Shown here piece by piece: positions 34,938 through 44,969 of a DNA stretch of 64,000 nucleotides; position 1 is the stretch's first letter, and the number at the start of each line of letters is the position of its first letter. The DNA is from Pseudopithomyces maydicus. Lineage: Eukaryota; Ascomycota; Dothideomycetes; Pleosporales; Didymosphaeriaceae. The notes below the pieces were generated by a model. It was not told where the DNA came from, searched no databases, and saw only the letters and a program-made list of their open reading frames with translations. Where the stretch lies: positions 930,001 through 994,000 of the forward strand of contig JANTUC010000015.1 in NCBI GenBank assembly GCA_026873275.1. The letters run 5' to 3'. A program made the position numbers and the translations under genes.

Positions 34938-36170
34938 CTACCGCTTCTTCGTCCCGGGCCTAGGTTTGCACTCATCCCCAATGATGGGATGTAACTTGAC
35001 ACACAGCTTCTGTCCTGGCGTGCTCGCCGCATATCCCTTACTCCAATCATAACTCACAGCGTACGCAAAGATATTGCCATCCTTGTTGAAGGCCGTGGCT
35101 GTGATGCTACCGCCGACATCCGGATATCCTTTGAGCCTGTGCTTTGCGTCCTTGTCCCAGAAGTGGAATGTGCCGTCGGATCCGGCGGTGCTGAAGGTGC
35201 CGTGTTGCGGGTGGAACGAGATGGCGTTGACGGAGTAGACGCGGGCGATGTCGCGGTTGGTGGGGTCCTGTTGGCGATGGCATTTGAAGGAGAAATTGAG
35301 GCTGCGAGGGGATGTTAGGATTTGTAGGTAATGCATACTGAAGGGCTGGGATACGAACCTAGTGTTGCTGTCGTCGACGTATTGAATGGCGCAGCGACCT
35401 TCGATGGAGCCGACGGCGAAGCCGGACGCGTCGCTGAAGCAGCTCACGACGCGAGTTTGCCACTTCAGAGGGCTTGTAATGGTCTTGTGGATCTTGGCGG
35501 GCTCGGCGAGGTTCACAATGTGGATGTGGCGCTCGGCGGTTGCGACGACAAGCAGCTGGTCGTTCTTGACATCCATGCTGTAGACACGCTCCTGACATTG
35601 CAGGGTGCCCATGGGCTCCATGGGGTTCGCGGCGGTCAGGTCGAAGTACTTGACTGTCTTATCCCACGAGCCGGTGATGAGGACTTGCTTGCCTTGGAAC
35701 ACGAACCAGCGAATGCCCTTGATGCCCGATTGGTGTGGTTGCCATGTGGCTGTCGGGGTGAGCTCGTTGCCGTTGATCTGGGCGAAGTCATAGTAAAAGA
35801 TGGTGCCGTCTGCACCACCGACTGCAAGCTTTGTGCCGTCCTAAATTGGAGTCAGCCAATTGTGCAGCAACAACGGGAGAAGGTATTTCCTCACCTTTGA
35901 CCATCCCAAAGAGAGCGGGATTTCTTCCTTTCCTTGCTGTGTCTTGCACACGCCCTTCCACTTTCCGACCGGCCCATTTGCCGTCACCTCATAGATGGTG
36001 ATGCTCTTATCCCAGGACGTCATGGCGAGGAAGTCGTGCGTAGGCGAAAAGGCGAGGTCCGAGATGCTGTCTGTGGGCATGCCATCCTTGGGCACTTCCA
36101 CATCTTTGCTGAGGTCACCAGTGGTGGATGTGGCGGCGGCGACAGGCGCCTGGCTACCGAAGAGCGCCAT
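34938..36170 (-). CDS. rae1: mRNA export factor Rae1/Gle2, WD40
   Basis: Exons 35895-36170, 35359-35840 and 34938-35301 (introns 54 and 57 nt) give 373 residues. The protein is almost entirely WD40 propeller: DSISDLAFSPTHDFLAMTSW near residue 34, then DGTKLAVGGADGTIFYYDF, VLITGSWDKTVKYFDL, SFKCHRQQDPTNRDIARVYS and YDWSKGYAASTP. The last two blocks are distinctive of Rae1/Gle2, which binds the Nup98 GLEBS motif at the nuclear pore and is needed for mRNA export. Length is that of the family. Confidence 0.95.
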
Positions 36171-37604
36171 TGTGGTTGCAGTCGCAAATGCTGCGTGGTA
36201 TTAGTATATTGTGTCTCCCAGTGAGAATGATGAAGAGGAATTGTTGTCCGCAGGATGTGGAGACGCTGCAGCGTCAATATGGATAGTCCCAGGCAGATTG
36301 CATTTCGCCGGTCTTCCCACAGACACGTGCAACGCGCGGACATCTTCTTCAATGCGACTCACCGGGTTAGGACTGCAGCGGTTGCTGGAGCTCTACGGAT
36401 TGTTGTGACGGAGCGGGATGCGCTGGGGGCGTCGCGTGGAGCCAAGTTCGCAATGGATGGGAACTACGTAGAAAGCGATTAGAAACTTCTTGTCCGGACA
36501 AAGCACAACGCGCGCACTCACGCCTTTATGTGCAGTCCACGTCAACCCGCACGCGTGAAAGAAGCTCTTAGACGCTCTGCCAAGCCAGCAGCTTTCGCGG
36601 AGGCAGCTGCAAGGCACCAGCCGCTTTCTGCCTAGCGCTGCTCACGCCAGCGCCCCGGCGAAACTGCCGGGCCGAAGAGGAAACAAAAATCTCAAGTCTG
36701 GTGCGCTTCCGTCTCTTCTCCAACACCCCTCGCTCGAAGAATCGCAACGAAGCTGACGCACAGAGCGGCCTTCATCCGCCGTCTCGACAGCATGCTTTGG
36801 GAGAAAGTCCCCGGACATCGGGTCTAACGATCCGCACTTTCAGCAACGAACCGCCATAGAAGCGCGGCCTCCCCACACTCACGCCGACTCGGTCTCTGCG
36901 CCCGTCTGCACTCTTTTCTCTCCTGCGCACGACGCCCGTGTTGAAGAGCCGGCACCTGGACGACGATACGAGTCCGCTGGTCTCGGAGGCACGTCGCCGA
37001 CGGCGCACGAGGTAAAGAGGAGGGCCAGACACATGAGGGTTCGGCGGTGGCTTGGAGGGTTTTCTCGTCCAGTTGATGGCTATGCGATTGCTCGACGGCA
37101 AGTCCAAGGACGTGGACGTGCCGGCGGGTAACTCAATGGGGCTTATTCTTGAGGCGAGGGGTGTTCACAACATACACGGGGCCTGAGGACAGTGACATGG
37201 TCAGCTGCTCCGATGCTTGGTCGAACAAGCCAGGTTCGTTCAGCCTTCTGTTCGTGTGATGAGATCAATGAAATAGAGTCAAGCACTGAGGCTACCGGAA
37301 TCCCTAGCGGTATGGTGGCCCATGGCGATCAATTTCTACGACGGTATCTGATGAACATTATGGCTGGATGGATTCTTGTGTATACGCAGATAGCAATGCT
37401 ATTTATTTTACCGTCACAAATACTGCAAATCTTTGTTCGCGTGATAAGTTCTTGCTCGTGCGCGTGGCTTCTTTGTCTAATGCTCGCTGTACTGTTGGTC
37501 CATCTCTGTCTGCATACCTCTTGTCACAGCTGTCTGTCTAATCAAAAAAGTCCGAAAGGTTTCTTTTCGCAAATCTCAAGTAACTGCATCCTAGTATTCG
37601 CCGC
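36171..37604. other. Gene-free interval of 1.4 kb
   Basis: Lies between the rae1 start and the guk1 end. Arg-rich frames around 36772-37107 (minus) and a frame at 37192-37608 (plus) lack family features and are probably chance. No tRNA or repeat was seen. Confidence 0.4.
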
Positions 37605-38465
37605 TTAAGCGTCTGCCCCGACGATGAACTCCTTCACTTCTTGGTACGCCCTCTCCAAGTCATCGTTGACGATGATCTTCTCGTGCGGAGCCTCGGGGCT
37701 CTTCGCAAAGTCCATCTCCACCTCGGCTTGTCTCAGCCTCTTCAAGATAGCCTCTTCCTTGTCGGTGCCCCTTCCTCTCAGCCTTTGCTCCAACACCTCC
37801 TTGGACGGGGGCTCAAGAACAGGAACCTGGGCTTTTGAAAGGTAGGGTGGTTCGCAACTTGCTTGACGCCCTGTGCAGCCCATTAGCATGCCTTTTGTTT
37901 GACCCTCGCTCAGCTTCCCCACCAAGCACGACTGCAATCTTACCTCCATCTCAATGTCCAAAATGCACACCCTGCCCTGCTTCACAATGTCCTCGACCGC
38001 CTTGATGCTCGTGCCGTAGTGGTTGCCGCCAAACTGGGCGTGCTCGACGAAGCCCTTCTTCTCCACCAAGTCCAGGAACTCTTCCTTGGTGACGAAGTGG
38101 TACTCGCGGCCGTTCTGCTCGCCGTCGCGGGGCGACCGGGTGGTGTGCGAGACGCTGAAGCCGAAGCGCGAGGGGTACTCGTCGAAGAGGCGCTTCAGCA
38201 TGGTGGACTTGCCGGAGCCCGAGGGCCCGGAGATGACGATGGGGCGGGTGTCTGTAGGGGCCATGGTGCGGGAGGCGGACGAGGAGAATGGGTGGGCGGG
38301 GGAGGGTCGAGGGGTGGTGTAGCTGGGGGTGCGGAGGACGGGCGGAGCGCAGGCGGTGTGCGGCGAGGTGATGTGCCGGTCGGGTCGAGGGGTGCTTGGA
38401 GCAAAGACGAGGCGCAGGGGGCGGTGGGCGGGGAGTCTGGCGGTGCGGGCCAGAGACAATGGCAT
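37605..38465 (-). CDS. guk1: Guanylate kinase, one apparent frameshift
   Basis: Phosphorylates GMP (and dGMP) to the diphosphate. Exons 37944-38465 and 37605-37870 with a 73-nt intron. Key motifs: P-loop GPSGSGKST at 80-88, FSVSHTTRSPRDGEQNGREY for GMP binding, and RLRGRGTDKEEAILKRL in the lid region. In exon 2 the frame breaks at 37807-37811, where five G (C on the coding strand) should be six to join PRFLFLS to PPSKEVLEQ; with one added base the protein is 262 residues. The first ATG (38465) adds 67 residues rich in Arg, Ser, Pro and His before the second ATG, which matches the usual cytosolic start. This leader resembles a mitochondrial presequence. Divergent from ski8. Confidence 0.93.
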   Translation of the reverse strand: MPLSLARTARLPAHRPLRLVFAPSTPRPDRHITSPHTACAPPVLRTPSYTTPRPSPAHPFSSSASRTMAPTDTRPIVISGPSGSGKSTMLKRLFDEYPSRFGFSVSHTTRSPRDGEQNGREYHFVTKEEFLDLVEKKGFVEHAQFGGNHYGTSIKAVEDIVKQGRVCILDIEMEVRLQSCLVGKLSEGQTKGMLMGCTGRQASCEPPYLSKAQVPVLEPPSKEVLEQRLRGRGTDKEEAILKRLRQAEVEMDFAKSPEAPHEKIIVNDDLERAYQEVKEFIVGADA

Positions 38466-38742
38466 GGAGAAGTTTTGGGGGGTCGGGCTGGAGGGGGTGC
38501 AATGTGATTGGCGGTGAGGGAGTCGGCCAGGGTCTGGTAGGCGCGATGGCGGGGCAGAGAGCTGGAGCTTGGTGGGCTGCTGATTTCGCGTCTGCGCGTG
38601 TCGTCGACTGACGTAAATCGAAAGTCCATCTCGTATTTTTCAGCGTTCTTGTGCTTTCCCCGTGTTCCAAGAGGAGGAAGCGCCTGTGCCCGACGTCTTC
38701 GCAGTTTACTCTGGCTGTGGCTGTTGCCCAGCTTCGCCCATC
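38466..38742. promoter_or_regulatory. Shared promoter region between guk1 and ski8
   Basis: 277 bp separate two divergent start codons, so both promoters must fit here or overlap the leader of guk1. Confidence 0.55.
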
Positions 38743-39958
38743 ATGGTAACAGCCCCCTTGCTGCAAGCATCCCAGCACGAGAAGATGCAGTGTGTTAATT
38801 GTGCTCGCAGTCGAAGCAGTACCTCACCCTCCACACCCTTTCCGATGCCCATCCCTCAGATGTCTTCGCTCTCGCGCCCACACCCAAGTCTGTTCTTTCC
38901 GCAAGCGGCGGCTCGTCGATACACATCCACGACACCACCCAGCCCGACTTCCCACTGCTGCAATCGCTCCAGGGCGTCCACCCACTCGGCATCCACCACC
39001 TCGTGACCGCTAGAGAAGCCCGACGAGCGGCAAGCGCAGGCTTCGAAGGCAGCATCAAGATATGGAGCGAGGCCGAGGACGGTGCGTGGAAACCAGACGG
39101 CGAGATCAGTGGTAGGTACGCCTTGCCCTTTCCTGTCCCCCACGTTATTTCTGAGACCACGCCTCCCACCACCCAGCCCTCCTCGCTGACACTCCCAGAC
39201 CAGCTCAAGCCTGGTGACGCCTGGGCCATTGCCCTGAGTGCAGATGGCAAGTACCTCGCCGCCAGCAGCATCAACGGCAAAATCCACGTCTGGAGTCTCG
39301 ACGAAGAGAACATGCCCAAGATCCGCGAGTACGAGACCAAAGGCAGCTTCGGCATGTGCATAGACCTCAGCCGGGACGGCCGTTTCACCGCTTCGGGTCA
39401 CGAGAATGGATCCCTCTATGTCTTCAACAACGACACGGGTCGCCTCGCCCACTCTCTCGCCGGGCTCGTCAAGCCTGTTCGTAGCATTGCTTTCTCTCCC
39501 AGCACAACCCTGCTCGCTGCCGCGGGTGACTCGCGCACCATCGCGCTCTACGATGTCAAGTCTGGTGAGCAAATTGCGAATTTGGCAGGGCACGGCGGTT
39601 GGGTGCTTACACTAGACTGGAGCGATACTGGCGAGTATCTTTTGTCGGGGTACGTCATATTCATATCCCTCTGTGCATCCTTGTTTTCCTCGTTACTTCC
39701 GCAGCAAGAAAGTTTGGCCCAGGAGCTCGTGAAGAGGGAGCAGTAAAGGATGAACACAAGCTGACAACTACTCACAGATCTCACGACGGAAAAACAAAAA
39801 TCTGGAATATCACGTCTCGTCAGTGCGTAGCGACGCACTCACATGGCGACAAGCCCTTGTGGACAGCCAAGTGGCTGCCCAAGAGCACGCGAAGCGAGAT
39901 GTTCGCTTTGGGCGGCGGGAACAATGCCATTAGCTTCTATCGCGAGGCTGCAGGTTGA
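38743..39958 (+). CDS. ski8: Ski complex subunit Ski8 (Rec14/WDR61), WD40
   Basis: Exons 38743-38745, 38811-39649 and 39778-39958 (introns 65 and 128 nt) give 340 residues. The first coding exon is just the ATG, followed at once by a GTAACA donor; splicing gives MSKQYLTLHTLSDAHPSDVF, the expected Ski8 N-terminus. WD repeats follow across the protein, for example YLAASSINGKIHVWSLDEE, and the end SHDGKTKIWN to NNAISFYREAAG is also typical. Ski8 holds Ski2 and Ski3 together in the cytoplasmic complex that feeds RNA to the exosome; in several fungi it also assists Spo11 in meiosis. Confidence 0.93.
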
Positions 39959-40940
39959 GCACTGGATGTTATCATCCACAGTACCGTGGTGGTGGATGTA
40001 TGCAACCGGACGGCGGGGCATAGTGTAGCTGGCCAAAAAAAAAAAAAAGAGCCGTGGGACTCTATATGTAACTTTTCGAGCATACACACTACCTGCATGG
40101 GGAGCTGATCCGCCCCTGCTAGATTGATATAGGACAACTCTAAGTCAAACGTAGAGTCGCTGTTAGTATCTACGACATTGGGCATCATCTGCCTATATCA
40201 CTTCCAATCTTTTCGCCATGGCTTGTTTGTTGCAATAAAGACGACATAAGAGACCTGATGAATTCACTACATGCCCATGCGTGGAGCAAGTTCAGTGCAG
40301 CATTTAACAACTTCTCCGCGCAAGCTCCGTGTCGAGACCCCCTCCCGCGCCAACCCAGAAACATACCTTCAACATGAAACTCCCTGCTCGATTACCACCT
40401 CTATTGGACTAGTAGCTTTGCCTCACGGAACCCACACAGCCCCCACCATGTAAGCTGTGCAGCAGTCCGCTGCAGGACCAAGCCATTACGCGGGGTCCAA
40501 ACACCGGACTATCACCCCTTCATGACCCAACGTCGACGGAAAGCCATGCACACGTAGGCATAATTTGTACGCAGTGCCCATATCTTAGTAACATTAAACG
40601 GCGTCTGCCGAAATTCGATTGCCTGCTCTTCGTATTTTCACTGTGAAGTGTTTCAGAGAGGTGCTTGGGGGCTGGTAGACAGAGGCATACTTGTGTAGGC
40701 AGCGATGGGGTTTGGTTTCTCGGAAATTAATGCTGATGGGGGTGGTATCGATGCTTTCTATGTATTTATTTGTCTCCTCTCAAGGGGTGTTTTGGGGTGG
40801 ATAAAAGGATGAGCATGGACGTTGAATCGAAATACTCGAAGGCTTTCTACGAACGTAGGCACGCTGCTACCGCGTTTCTTACCGAAGTAGTCCAGCATAT
40901 TGTCCAGACACTGTCTCGTTAGTTTCGCCTACAAGAGATC
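39959..40940. other. Intergenic, about 1 kb
   Basis: No gene recognised. A run of 14 A lies near 40036. A TATA-like GATAAAAG at about 40800 is about 140 bp before the next start codon and may serve it. Confidence 0.45.
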
Positions 40941-42457
40941 ATGCGTATTGGAGAGAAGGTTGCTGTGGCGGTGCTGTTGGGGGCTACCAATGCACTGGCT
41001 GGCCCGTTGCCTCGTAGGTATTCTGAGGATATACATGGTACACGACTGATCGTATTCAGACATAACCAAAGACATTCAAACAAAACAGCTACGAAGACAG
41101 AACGCCCCGGCTCCGTACTTGCTCGCCTCACGACAGACCGCTTCGGAGCCTCTTGATACCCAAACCATCCCTGACTTCGACGATTTGAGCATCCCTAGTT
41201 TCGACACTTCTACTTTCAACCCAGGTACCCCCATAGTCGAAGATACAACTATCGAACCAAGCCCCGCGTCAGATCCGGATTCTGTCGTCAACAACGCGGT
41301 TCCCTCCTCGGACGTCCCAGTAATCAACGAAATTGCCACGGGCGAACCAAACCCCGCAACCATTCCAGACCCCTCTGCCACCGATCCCAACGCTGAAATT
41401 CCTACACCAGATGCACCCCTTCTCGACCAAGTGACCACCACACCAACTCCAGCGCCGGCACTGACTCCGCAGTCTGTGATCCACACCGGGATAAGCAAAG
41501 GTATCACCGTCGTCAAAACGAAAGCATGCAGCCTCTGGTCTCCTTGTAGATCGAGGGCAAAGAGACAGAGCAGTGCTGTGAATTTTCCGCTTGTAGCGCG
41601 CCAGAATACCGAGGGCGTACCGGAGATTCCTGACGAGCCGGAGTCTGGACCTGGAGAAAATTTGCCGGGAGGAGGCTCTGGGCCCGGAGAGATTTTTCCG
41701 GGGGAGGCAGTGAGCCTGATCCAGACCAAGGTGCTGATCCCGTTCCAGGAGGGGGCTCTGAGCCTGTAGACCCTGTTTCTGGGGAGGTAATCAGCCCGTA
41801 GATCCTGTCTCGGGAGGAGGCTCTGAACCTGTGGATCCTGTCTCAGGGGGAGGCAATGAGCCCGTGGATCCTGTTTCAGGAGGAGGCTCTGAACTCGTAG
41901 ATCCTGATCCAGGGCAAGGCTCCGATACCAATATTGGACAACCACCCCCTCCCGACGAACCGTCCCCGCAAACCCACCCCAAAGCGTGTGGCCTCTGGGA
42001 CTGGTATAAATGCGATGGCTGGTTTGGTAAACGGAGCTCTACGGCGGTCCACGTTCACTCCCTTGTTAGTAGACAAGATACTGATCCTAGTACCCCGCCG
42101 TCTAGTATCCCTGTTCCTGACTTTGAAGATATCAATCTACCTCCTGATGAAGTAGCACCCGTTGCGGAAATAAAGATACCAGGGTGGGATCTCTGGAGCA
42201 AGGGTTGGGGCAAGGGTTGGGGCAATGGCTGGAGACACCCTTGGTTGAAGCGAAAAGAAAGGGGAAATGAAAGGGGAAGAGCAAGTATGCATCGAGGCGG
42301 GTGGAGTCTTTGGAACGGTGGGACGTCTCTATACAGGAAGCGAGCTGAGACTGCCGGTATTGCAGTGCGCCGGGACGAGAATCACAAAGTTCCTAGGGCG
42401 ATCGATAAGTCTCATGCTAAGGTGAAGGCAGGTAGTTTGTGGGGTAGTTCCGCTTAG
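40941..42457 (+). CDS. Secreted repetitive precursor with dibasic sites, two apparent frameshifts
   Basis: Not a family I recognise. A signal peptide (MRIGEKVAVAVLLGATNALA) opens the gene. The most consistent intron is 41018-41096, which joins LPR to RQNAPAPYLLASRQ. The mature part has diverged repeats. One motif recurs as RRQNAPAPYLLASRQ, KRQSSAVNFPLVARQ and KRSSTAVHVHSLVSRQ. A second recurs as KACSLWSPC (41521-41547), KACGLWDWYKC (41981-42013), GWDLWSKGWGKGWGNGW (about 42183), GGWSLWNGG (about 42298) and a C-terminal KAGSLWGSSA. The first four of these W-peptides lie a short way before KR or KRK; the fifth ends the protein. Acidic Pro-rich spacers lie between. The frame breaks twice, at G runs 41700-41704 and 41781-41784; one G more in each joins all parts into about 479 residues. 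The layout suggests a Kex2-processed peptide precursor. A cell-wall repeat protein is the alternative. Confidence 0.75.
41695..41930 (+). repeat. 33-nt tandem repeat encoding GGGSEPVDPVS
   Basis: About six units of 33 nt, encoding variants of GGGSEPVDPVS and GGGNEPVDPVS, form a spacer in the secreted precursor. Comparing units shows that the copy at 41781 has four G where its neighbours have five, which is direct internal evidence for a lost base. Confidence 0.85.
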
Positions 42458-42954
42458 GTGAGATAGCTGACCACTGTTTTCTGGATTGATTTTGGTGCAG
42501 ATGTGAGGGATGTTGGGGGAGACGATGTATCTTGTAATTGTATCGTTTTTTCTTATACCAACCTTATTTACTATGCTTTCTGCTCTCTCCTCTCAATCAA
42601 ACCACCCAATAGCAAACGCGAAGCATGTAGTATAAAGTTTTTTGTAATGAAAATGGCCGGGGGTTCGATATGTCCGAGGCTGTTCGGGTATAAGAAGACT
42701 ATCACCGCATCCTCAGACAGCAGATCGTAAAGCCGGCCAAGCATTTTGCACACCTAAGAAACAAGCAATATAGGCATATAAAACACTGCCGATCGCTTCC
42801 TTAATGTGCGTATAATGCGGGCCATGCCATATGTGCGGTGCAAGGGCGAGGAGATAGCAATGGCTGAGATGAGCCAATGCTACTACATTAGCAGCGAAAT
42901 CTTGTTCTTTTTGAAGCTCTTTTGGTTGGATTGTTGTCTATTTGCACACTCAAG
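42458..42954. other. Intergenic
   Basis: 3' region of the precursor gene and promoter of the transporter gene. Nothing else recognised. Confidence 0.4.
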
Positions 42955-44969
42955 ATGGCAAGTTTAATACGCACCACAGTCTTCGGTCAGGCCATGAGGC
43001 TTGTTTCTAATAATAAAATGTTTCGATACCCTGATGAGCTCGACCCATTACTCTGGAATAATTGGATCGAACAGAATGAGCCAGCAAACGCACAAAGCGC
43101 TAAGGAACAGATAAATGGCACCAGCCCAAAATATCCTCATAAATCAGGGGTAGATCATCATAATGATAATTCCGCGAAAGAAGAGAATGTGTTGCTTGTT
43201 GGCTGGTATGGTGTCAACGACCCTGAGGCAAGTAGCGCTACTTGTTCAGTTCTATGCTACTGCTGACAGCACGTCAGAACCCACAGAATTGGCCCAACAA
43301 GTGGAAAATGCTGACATTGTCGCAAATGTTCGCGCTTAATTTCGGTATCTACATCGGGAGTTCAATCTATGTCCCTGGAGAGATTGGTGTCATGACCGAT
43401 TTTGGTGTCAGCGAGACAGTAGCGACGCTCGGTCTCTCTATGTATACAGTGCAAGTACCACAATGCTGCCTCATCTATTAATCAAAGATGAAACTGACCT
43501 GATCCATCAGCGGGTATGGCATTGGACCCATGCTGTGGTCGCCTCTTTCGGAGATTCCCGTCATCGGACGCAGTAGTATATTCTTCTGGACGCTCGTTGT
43601 TTTCGTCATACTGCAGCTTGGAGTTGGGTTCGCTCCTAACATCGCGACCTTTCTGATCTTCCGCACTTTAACAGGATTTTTTGGCAGTCCATGCCTTGCC
43701 ACAGGCGGAGGAACCATAGCTGATATGTTTGCACCGGCTCAAGTACTCTTTTACATCTGTATCTGGAGCTCCTTTGGAGTCTTGGGGCCCATATTCGGGC
43801 CCATAATCGGCGGTTATGTTGCCCCAGTGAAAGGATGGACTTGGACAATCTGGATCTGTGAGTCATCATTTTTCATCTAATTTGCAGTCTAATTGGGTTC
43901 TTCGTCCCATTACCGCCTATTTGTTCTGTTGGGCCAACATTAACTTCCTGGAACAGTCACGTGTTTATGTTCCGTTGTAGCGATAGCCATGTTTTTTTTG
44001 TTACCGGAGACTAGCGGAGCAAACATACTGCACAACAGAGCAAAGCGTCTGAGAAAGATGACTGGAAATGATCGATTCAGAAGTCAAAGCGAAATTGATG
44101 CTGCTGGTCACACCTGGAGAGATCGTGCCCAGGTTCTTGCCAGGGCATTCACCCTAACATTTAACGAACCTATTGTATTTTTGATGGACCTATACACAGG
44201 CCTGCTGTATGGCGTTCTTTTTATCTGGTTCGAGTCATTTCCAATGGTATTCGGAGAACTATATGGTTTTGATGTCGGAAAACAAGGTTTAGTCTTCCTG
44301 GGTATATTCGTTGGCTCATTCATCGCTGCTCCTCTGTTGCTATTATGGATAAAGACTTACATCGTACCGGTCATCGCTAGTCCAAAATTCAAGCCAGAGA
44401 TGCTCCTTCCGCCTGCATTTGCTGGCTGTATTGCCTTCCCTTTGTGCCTGTTCTGGTACGGATGGTCGGCGCGACAGAGCATTCACTGGATCGTGCCTAT
44501 TATTGGCACCGGATTTTTCGGAGTAGGTATGTACCTCCGCTGCTACCAGCGTAAGAATCTCTTTGGCCCGTCGAAATTAATTGTTCCAGGTATTGTGACT
44601 TTATTCAACTCGGTATTCAATTATCTAGCGATGTCTTATCCGTCTGAAGCCGCATCGATCTTCGCGGGCAACGCACTGTTTAGAGCAGCGTTTGGCGCAA
44701 GCTTTCCACTGTTTGTAGGTTTTAGCTGATTTTAATCTCGCTCATTTATAAGTCTAATTCCATGTTAGGCCCGAACATTCTTCCGAAAACTTGGTATTGG
44801 TGCAGGCAATTCTTTGCTCGGGGGCATTGCAATATGCTTTGTTCCAGCCACTTTCATGCTCCACCGCGTAAGTGCGAAGCTATGGCGTAACGGCAGAATA
44901 AATCTAACTTAAAGTCAGTACGGGGGAAAGATTCGCCACATGAGTAAAAATGCGCGGCATGATGTGTGA
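42955..44969 (+). CDS. MFS drug:H+ antiporter (DHA1 type) with two GC-AG introns
   Basis: Exons 42955-43227, 43278-43450, 43511-43857, 43957-44714, 44769-44867 and 44919-44969 give 566 residues and about 12 membrane segments. Family marks: DPENPQNWPNKWK before the first span, SMYTVGYGIGPMLWSPLSE, FFGSPCLATGGGTIADMFAP, and FFLLPETSGANILHNRAKRL after span six. This is the plasma-membrane DHA1 group that includes polyamine, benomyl and cycloheximide exporters; the substrate is open. The first two introns begin with GCAAGT instead of GT; no GT donor gives the family sequence at either site. The last exon encodes only 16 residues. No biosynthetic gene stands beside it. Confidence 0.93.

Noticed and set aside
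36772..37107. Arg-rich minus-strand frame between rae1 and guk1
   Set aside because: Low complexity in GC-rich DNA, no clear start context or family match.
43221..43277. GTAGCG donor for the first transporter intron
   Set aside because: It would give DPEATRQNPQNW; the GC donor gives DPENPQNW, which matches the family. The GC model was kept.
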